Shown here piece after piece: positions 60,101-64,000 of a stretch of 64,000 nucleotides of DNA. Position 1 is the first letter of the stretch; each line of letters starts with the position of its first letter. Under the pieces are notes generated by a model. It saw nothing but the letters and a program-made list of their open reading frames with translations. It was not told the origin of the DNA and searched no databases. Made by a program: the position numbers and the translations under genes. This DNA is from Micromussa lordhowensis (lineage: Eukaryota > Cnidaria > Anthozoa > Scleractinia > Lobophylliidae): the NCBI GenBank assembly GCA_964020085.1, contig OZ026608.1:3470981-3534980 (forward strand), in the 5' to 3' direction.

Positions 60101-63100
60101 ATTTGCGCCAAAATTTGCCTTTGCACATACTCCCTCCTTCTCCCTCAGTGTAATAACCTAACTTGAGCTTGTGATCCAACGGAAAAACCAGTGTTGGGTC
60201 AGCAGACAAATTAAAAAAAAAACACTTGACCTCTCTGAGCTCATAATCTGAGCCCACGATATGATCACATGATATTGGTTAGAAAACACCTTGTTTTGAC
60301 AGCTGTCAATTAACCATAACATGGATGCCCAATATCAAACATGTACTTATGGTATGTACTTCTCTCTTATTTTTCAAACTACTCTCTTATTTTTCAAAGT
60401 ATAATGGGCTTGGCGTACGGACAGTCACATAACCAAAACATTTTAGATTGATGGGTTACCATATTTTCTAAGGTATGGGGCTCTGCTCACATGCCTTTGG
60501 TGCACAGGAGCTCTGCTATTATACCTGAAGCTGAAGGACAGATTTCAGTGTAAAATATGGCCTAACTATAGTGATATGTGTACACCACAAACAATGAATA
60601 AGTTTAAATTATTTCTAATTAGTGAATAAAAATCGTATGTATGTTGATTATAATATTTTTCCTATGTTACCTTGGTGACTTTGGTGAAAGAGGAACTATG
60701 TCAGAAAAGAACATAACATTTTCATCACATATGGGTGAGGCAACCTGAAAAGAGGTTTATATAAGAAATGTAAGGCATTATAATAATATAGTTTAAACTG
60801 CATAACATTACAATCTGGAAAAAGTGAAATATTAGCACATGTAAATCTACGCTGAAATGGAAAGATTTGCTGGCAGGTAATGAAATTCAACCCAGTTTCT
60901 GAGCTTGCAAGTTTGACCCAAGACATTCAAAAACAGGACTCGAAAAAGTGCTGTCCAGTCATCCCAAACAAGTAGATTTTCCTGCTGTGTAATAACTTTT
61001 CAGTCTCACTTGCCCAGCAGGCAAGGACCCAGGCAAGTTGTCTGCCAACTGTATAAAGAAAAGTTAACTAAGACTTGCCCAGGGTAAGCAAAATTTGAGA
61101 GCTGCTTGTCCAAAGGGCAAGCCAGAATTCAAGCTGCTTTTTTTTTTCTGAGCCCAGAAAAACTGTTTTTGTTTCAAGCTGTAAATAATTTTAGAGATTT
61201 TGAGTTGGTGTCTATCTCATTCAGGTGGTGTGACAGATGAGTGAGGACTACAACTATTTTCTCACCTTTGCCTGGGCTAAGCGTAAGACTCTAGTCCCCC
61301 TTTTTAGTACTTTTCCTAATAATCCTGGTGAAAGGTTTGTTTTTGACATGTCAACATGTCGCCAAAGGCTTTCATCATATCTGAAATGAATTGAAAACAT
61401 TGATTTACCATTTATACCTTAGATTTAGCTGCATCATAACAAATTTACATTTTTACAATCTGCTTTTCAGAATTAAATCAGCAATTTCCACATTGCCTTT
61501 TGTCTCTGTGTCAAGACGAGTCTTCATAGAAAACCATTCATATGAAAATGTGTTTCCCCTACAGGCTCTTTTCATACAAAAACAAACTTATTTTCATTTG
61601 AAAGGTTTTGCACGAGGACTTGCTTTGAAACAGAGGCACAAGGTAACTTTACCATGTGTTTTTAAAGAAACCCCAGGAAGGGTTTCTGGAAATTCCACTG
61701 GGGAGGGGGGACCTCAAAACATGAACTATTTAAAGGAAAGTATGAACCAAAACTGCAATTTCCAGAGGGATGGGTGTGTAGGGGGAGTTTCAAACCAAGA
61801 CTCTCCATGGGAGGGGTATCATATGGGATATTTTCTGGAAACAACACAACCTTCCCTTAAGAAGGACTGAAAAAAACTGCTTCCTGAATGGAAGAGTATT
61901 GAGATTGTAACAATCTCACTATTCTACTTACGCCAGTCGTTGCCAGTGTCTGCAAACTTGTGCACATTTTACCACTGTTTTCTTGGGCAAGAACTGGAAG
62001 ATTGCGAGAATTATTTCATCTGATAATAACATCCAGTAGTCTACAATGTTAAAGATAAAGAAGAGACTTAAATCTTTTCAGTTAGAAAGATGAATGAAAT
62101 CAAAGGTAGTAGAGTGAAAAAACTTCAAGGATTCAAGGAGTGTACATGAATACTACCAGTAAACTGTCGACCTCCTTTTTTTTGTATTTGATTTATTTAT
62201 TTCATCTTAGAAGTTACTTACAATACTCACTTACAGATACATACACACATAATACACAGTGGACCTCCTTAAAGATAAAACGCATACTCTCATTTACGGT
62301 TATAACAACGCATTACTACATTAGAGTTGTATTAGTTTGCAAAGTACTAGCTCGCTCCATTTCTCCTTAATAGCTTGTTCAAAATTTTACAGCTCTTCAA
62401 ATAGAACAGCTATAGCTAAAAGATTTTGCTAAGAGTTTTTAAGGACCAGGCCAAGTATGCTTGTAAATAGCCATGTAAACAATAAAGGAGAAAAGTAGTT
62501 CCTCTTTTTCTTCTCTTGTCCACTCAGCTACAGTTTGTATTTATGAGTCTATATCCTATTTTCTTCACAGCTCTTTAAGCCTGGAACAGACTTGAAGGTT
62601 CTTTCTTAATAAAAACAAAAAATTGTTTGCTTCTTTATGGTGAGAGTTCTTGAAAACTCTATAGTGTAAACACCATGCTCCATGATCATGCAAATTATAC
62701 CTTTTTTCAGTTACATGTATTACAGTGGAATCCTGTAATAACTGGTATAATGGCCACCTCGTCTTTACAGCCACTTTATTCTGGCTCAAACAAAAAGGTC
62801 TGTCAGTCATTTTCTTATTTGAAGAAACTCTTCAATATGGCCCCCCATTCATGCGACCAGATTTTTGTGGCTCATTGGTGACCAGATTATTTAATGGGGT
62901 TCCACTGTGTATTTAACCTTACCTGCGGTATTATGTTTATCACTCTTGGTAACGGCAGTATTTTCTTGTCTGTTATTTGTACAGTCTGCGCACCCCTCCC
63001 TGCTTGGTCCATTAATCCAACTTCTACTGTATGACGATGACAAACCACTCGGCACTAAAGATGAAGTTTTACCCCAGTGACTTACAACAAACTTGTGACT

Positions 63101-63106
63101 GGGAGC
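54152..63106 (-). CDS. SKP2: S-phase kinase-associated protein 2 (F-box/LRR), 5' end not found
   Basis: Twelve minus-strand exons: 62923-63106, 61932-62040, 61266-61380, 60671-60744, 59414-59492, 59232-59293, 58514-58618, 58189-58243, 56769-56838, 56006-56057, 55412-55519, 54152-54338. They total 1200 bases in frame, 399 residues plus stop (human SKP2 is 424). SKP2 is the substrate receptor of SCF-SKP2, which ubiquitinates CDK inhibitors such as p27 with CKS1. The F-box is LLSDEIILAIFQFLPKKTVV...VCRHWQRLA, directly followed by DESLWRHVDMS. Leucine-rich repeats follow (LRYLDATSC, LTHISLESC, LEVLNLAMC, LKQLNLAW, LQQINLSGC, LTHIDLS, LVHLGLSRCYNI). The C-tail KTLQIYGLL...IARPVGS...IWGVQCKG is diagnostic of SKP2. 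The start codon exon was not located and may lie past 63110 or outside the window. A MITE (62721-62911) ends 11 bases from the first listed exon's donor. Confidence 0.93.
54580..54961 (+). repeat. TTAA-flanked element with small ORF, copy 2
   Basis: Inverted relative of 43201-43595, with the same TTAAACACGGAGCGAGCCTA ends and TTAA borders. It lies in the last intron of SKP2. Its plus-strand frame (54657-54944) starts [17 protein letters not shown] and then diverges by frameshift from copy 1. Confidence 0.85.
55009..55153. repeat. Foldback MITE, ATATATCAAACACGAGTG ends
   Basis: The left arm ATATCAAACACGAGTGACAG plus TGTTTCATC pairs with GATGAAACACTGTCTCGAG plus TGTTTGATATAT. It lies 50 bases from the TTAA element, in the same SKP2 intron. 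Confidence 0.8.
57493..57602. repeat. 110-base palindrome
   Basis: Arms ACAATTAGATTATTCGCTC and GAGCTCATAATCTAATTGT with inner TTTCTATGAGGxGATAGTTGAT pairing. The centre is CGGCCTTTGGCC. Related to 27677-27762. In an SKP2 intron. Confidence 0.8.
57666..57884. repeat. Dispersed repeat with internal hairpin, copy 2
   Basis: Same family as 27986-28230. It keeps the CTGTGGAAACACTCGCCTTCG/GTGTTCCCACAGC hairpin and the flanking ATAGAAACA ends. Confidence 0.75.
58790..58970. repeat. Dispersed repeat family, copy 1
   Basis: GACTGTCATTAAGGG, GTTGATGTTGCAGGTGAGCTTG, GTGTGAAGATCAAGG and TACTGACAAC correspond in order to 63165-63308 (GGCTGTCAATAAGGG, CTTGATGTTACGGGTGAACTTG, GTGCAAAGATCAAGG, TAATGACAAC). 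Confidence 0.65.
58976..59194. repeat. Tandem repeat, about 90-base units
   Basis: Three degenerate units each with CACCCCCTGGATTGGATGTTAG, a C-rich run, and an AAxTATTTATGATATCTTC-like segment. In an SKP2 intron. Confidence 0.8.
60931..61155. repeat. Dispersed repeat, copy 2 of the 24251 family
   Basis: Shares ACTCGAAAAAGTGCT, CTTGCCCAGCAGGCAAG, ACTTGCCCAGGGTAAGCAAA and GGGCAAGCCAGAATTCAAGC with the copy at 24251-24475, same orientation. In an SKP2 intron. Confidence 0.75.
62721..62911. repeat. Element with TACAGTGGAA ends
   Basis: TACAGTGGAATCCTG at the left and GGGGTTCCACTGTGTA at the right, about 190 bases, TA at both borders. It lies 11 bases from the splice donor of the SKP2 exon 62923-63106 on the minus strand. 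Confidence 0.65.
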
Positions 63107-63164
63107 CTGGCAATACGAAGAAAAATATTTAATAATTACACAATAGTCAAACCACTGTATCAGG

Positions 63165-63308
63165 GCTGTCAATAAGGGCCATAACCTGTAAAACTTTGTA
63201 CAGCTCCGTATGATCAATGAGCCCTTGATGTTACGGGTGAACTTGCCGTAACAGGTTTCTGACAGGTGCAAAGATCAAGGCTACAAGTCAAAACTTAATG
63301 ACAACCCT
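63165..63308. repeat. Dispersed repeat family, copy 2
   Basis: Ordered matches to 58790-58970 in the same orientation. Just upstream of the first recognised SKP2 exon. Confidence 0.6.
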
Positions 63309-64000
63309 GCGTATGATTTGTGCACCTTGATACTTACTCTTACATCACATGCAGATCATTGCATTCTCATTGCTCAGTCAGTTTGAGTTGGCCGTTGGTA
63401 GGCGAACAAATTTTTTTAACCCTTTTGTGCACTAGCAAATTTTTTTCTTGGGACATGTAAATGCATGAGATTTTTTCTCCATAGAACATGCTCTTTTTTG
63501 GATCACTGAACATGAGTTTTGGCAATGGCTGAGTACATGAATTTTCGTTTGTACAAGTATACTTGCAGGATATTCTTTTCAAAATCATCCGCCACCCCCC
63601 TAAAGTCAAATGGTCTACTCCATACAAAGTGACTGAAAACAAGCTTAGAGAAGCTTATATTTATGTTTTACTGGATGTTCAAGTGGATTAACCTGAAAGC
63701 AACTGTTTTTGTATAAAATGGCTTTAGCCATGTTTTATAACTTTTATACTGTAAACATGTTTAGGTTTTGGTTTAACCGGGGAAAAGATAGGTCAAGATA
63801 AGCTGGTCCTTCGTTTTCTGTTGAACTTAGACAAAACATTGCAATTTTCAATATTGCCTTGTTTTCTTAACTTCTAAGAGATAATCAGTCTGAGACATCG
63901 ATACTGTTTTATGTGTATACACAAATATTTTATAGTAAAGGAATATTTGGACAAACAACTGAAGCACGTTTGAAAAAAACCCACTAGTAGTATTCGCTTA
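63309..64000. other. Window end, no gene assigned
   Basis: Should hold or precede the missing 5' exon of SKP2. I found no minus-strand ATG leading in frame to a donor that fits phase 0. Reading frames here show no motif. Confidence 0.4.

Noticed and set aside
61391..61870. 159-codon plus-strand frame
   Set aside because: Lies wholly within an SKP2 intron on the opposite strand. No family resemblance.

Overview
This window looks like nuclear DNA of a cnidarian, most likely an anthozoan (stony coral or anemone). That placement is an inference. It rests on AT-rich DNA full of short palindromic (foldback/MITE) repeats, a compact replication-dependent histone quintet, broken CR1/L2-like LINEs, animal-type split genes with GT-AG introns, and a NALCN channel with an all-glutamate selectivity filter. 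No species can be named from the sequence alone.

Layout. 1-6.1 kb is repeat-rich intergenic DNA. 6.15-13.08 kb holds two long intronless genes arranged head to head: a divergent S-adenosylmethionine synthetase on the minus strand with a mitochondrial-presequence-like N-terminus, and a 1749-residue NALCN-type four-domain cation channel on the plus strand. 13.1-16.3 kb is spacer. 16.35-22.41 kb is a histone cluster, H2B(-) H2A(+) H4(-) H3(+) H1(+), in which every gene ends in the same 16-base histone 3' stem-loop. 22.4-25.9 kb is repeat-rich. 25.9-30.5 kb is HCCS (holocytochrome c synthase, 4 coding exons, plus). Converging on it is a 5-exon minus-strand gene (31.5-36.4 kb) for an ER-luminal, PDI-like protein. 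It has three thioredoxin folds, no CxxC motif, and ends in GDEL. 37.4-39.8 kb holds two fused LINE reverse transcriptase remnants. 40.5-51.8 kb is LMBRD2 (14 coding exons, plus) and 54.15-63.1 kb is SKP2 (12 exons found, minus, 5' end not located). These two converge tail to tail.

The split gene models were built by hand. Each junction was checked for GT/AG, for reading-frame continuity, and against remembered family sequence. All junctions in HCCS, the ER protein, LMBRD2 and SKP2 keep frame.

How the genes relate. The histones form one co-regulated S-phase unit with two bidirectional promoters. HCCS attaches heme to mitochondrial cytochrome c. SKP2 is the substrate receptor of an SCF ubiquitin ligase in the cell cycle. 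Its neighbour LMBRD2 is, as I recall, also its neighbour in human, so this pair may be ancient microsynteny. The points most worth checking are the intronless NALCN with an EEEE filter, the mitochondrial-looking SAM synthetase with an altered active-site motif, the CxxC-less ER protein, and a TTAA-flanked repeat present as inverted copies inside LMBRD2 and SKP2.
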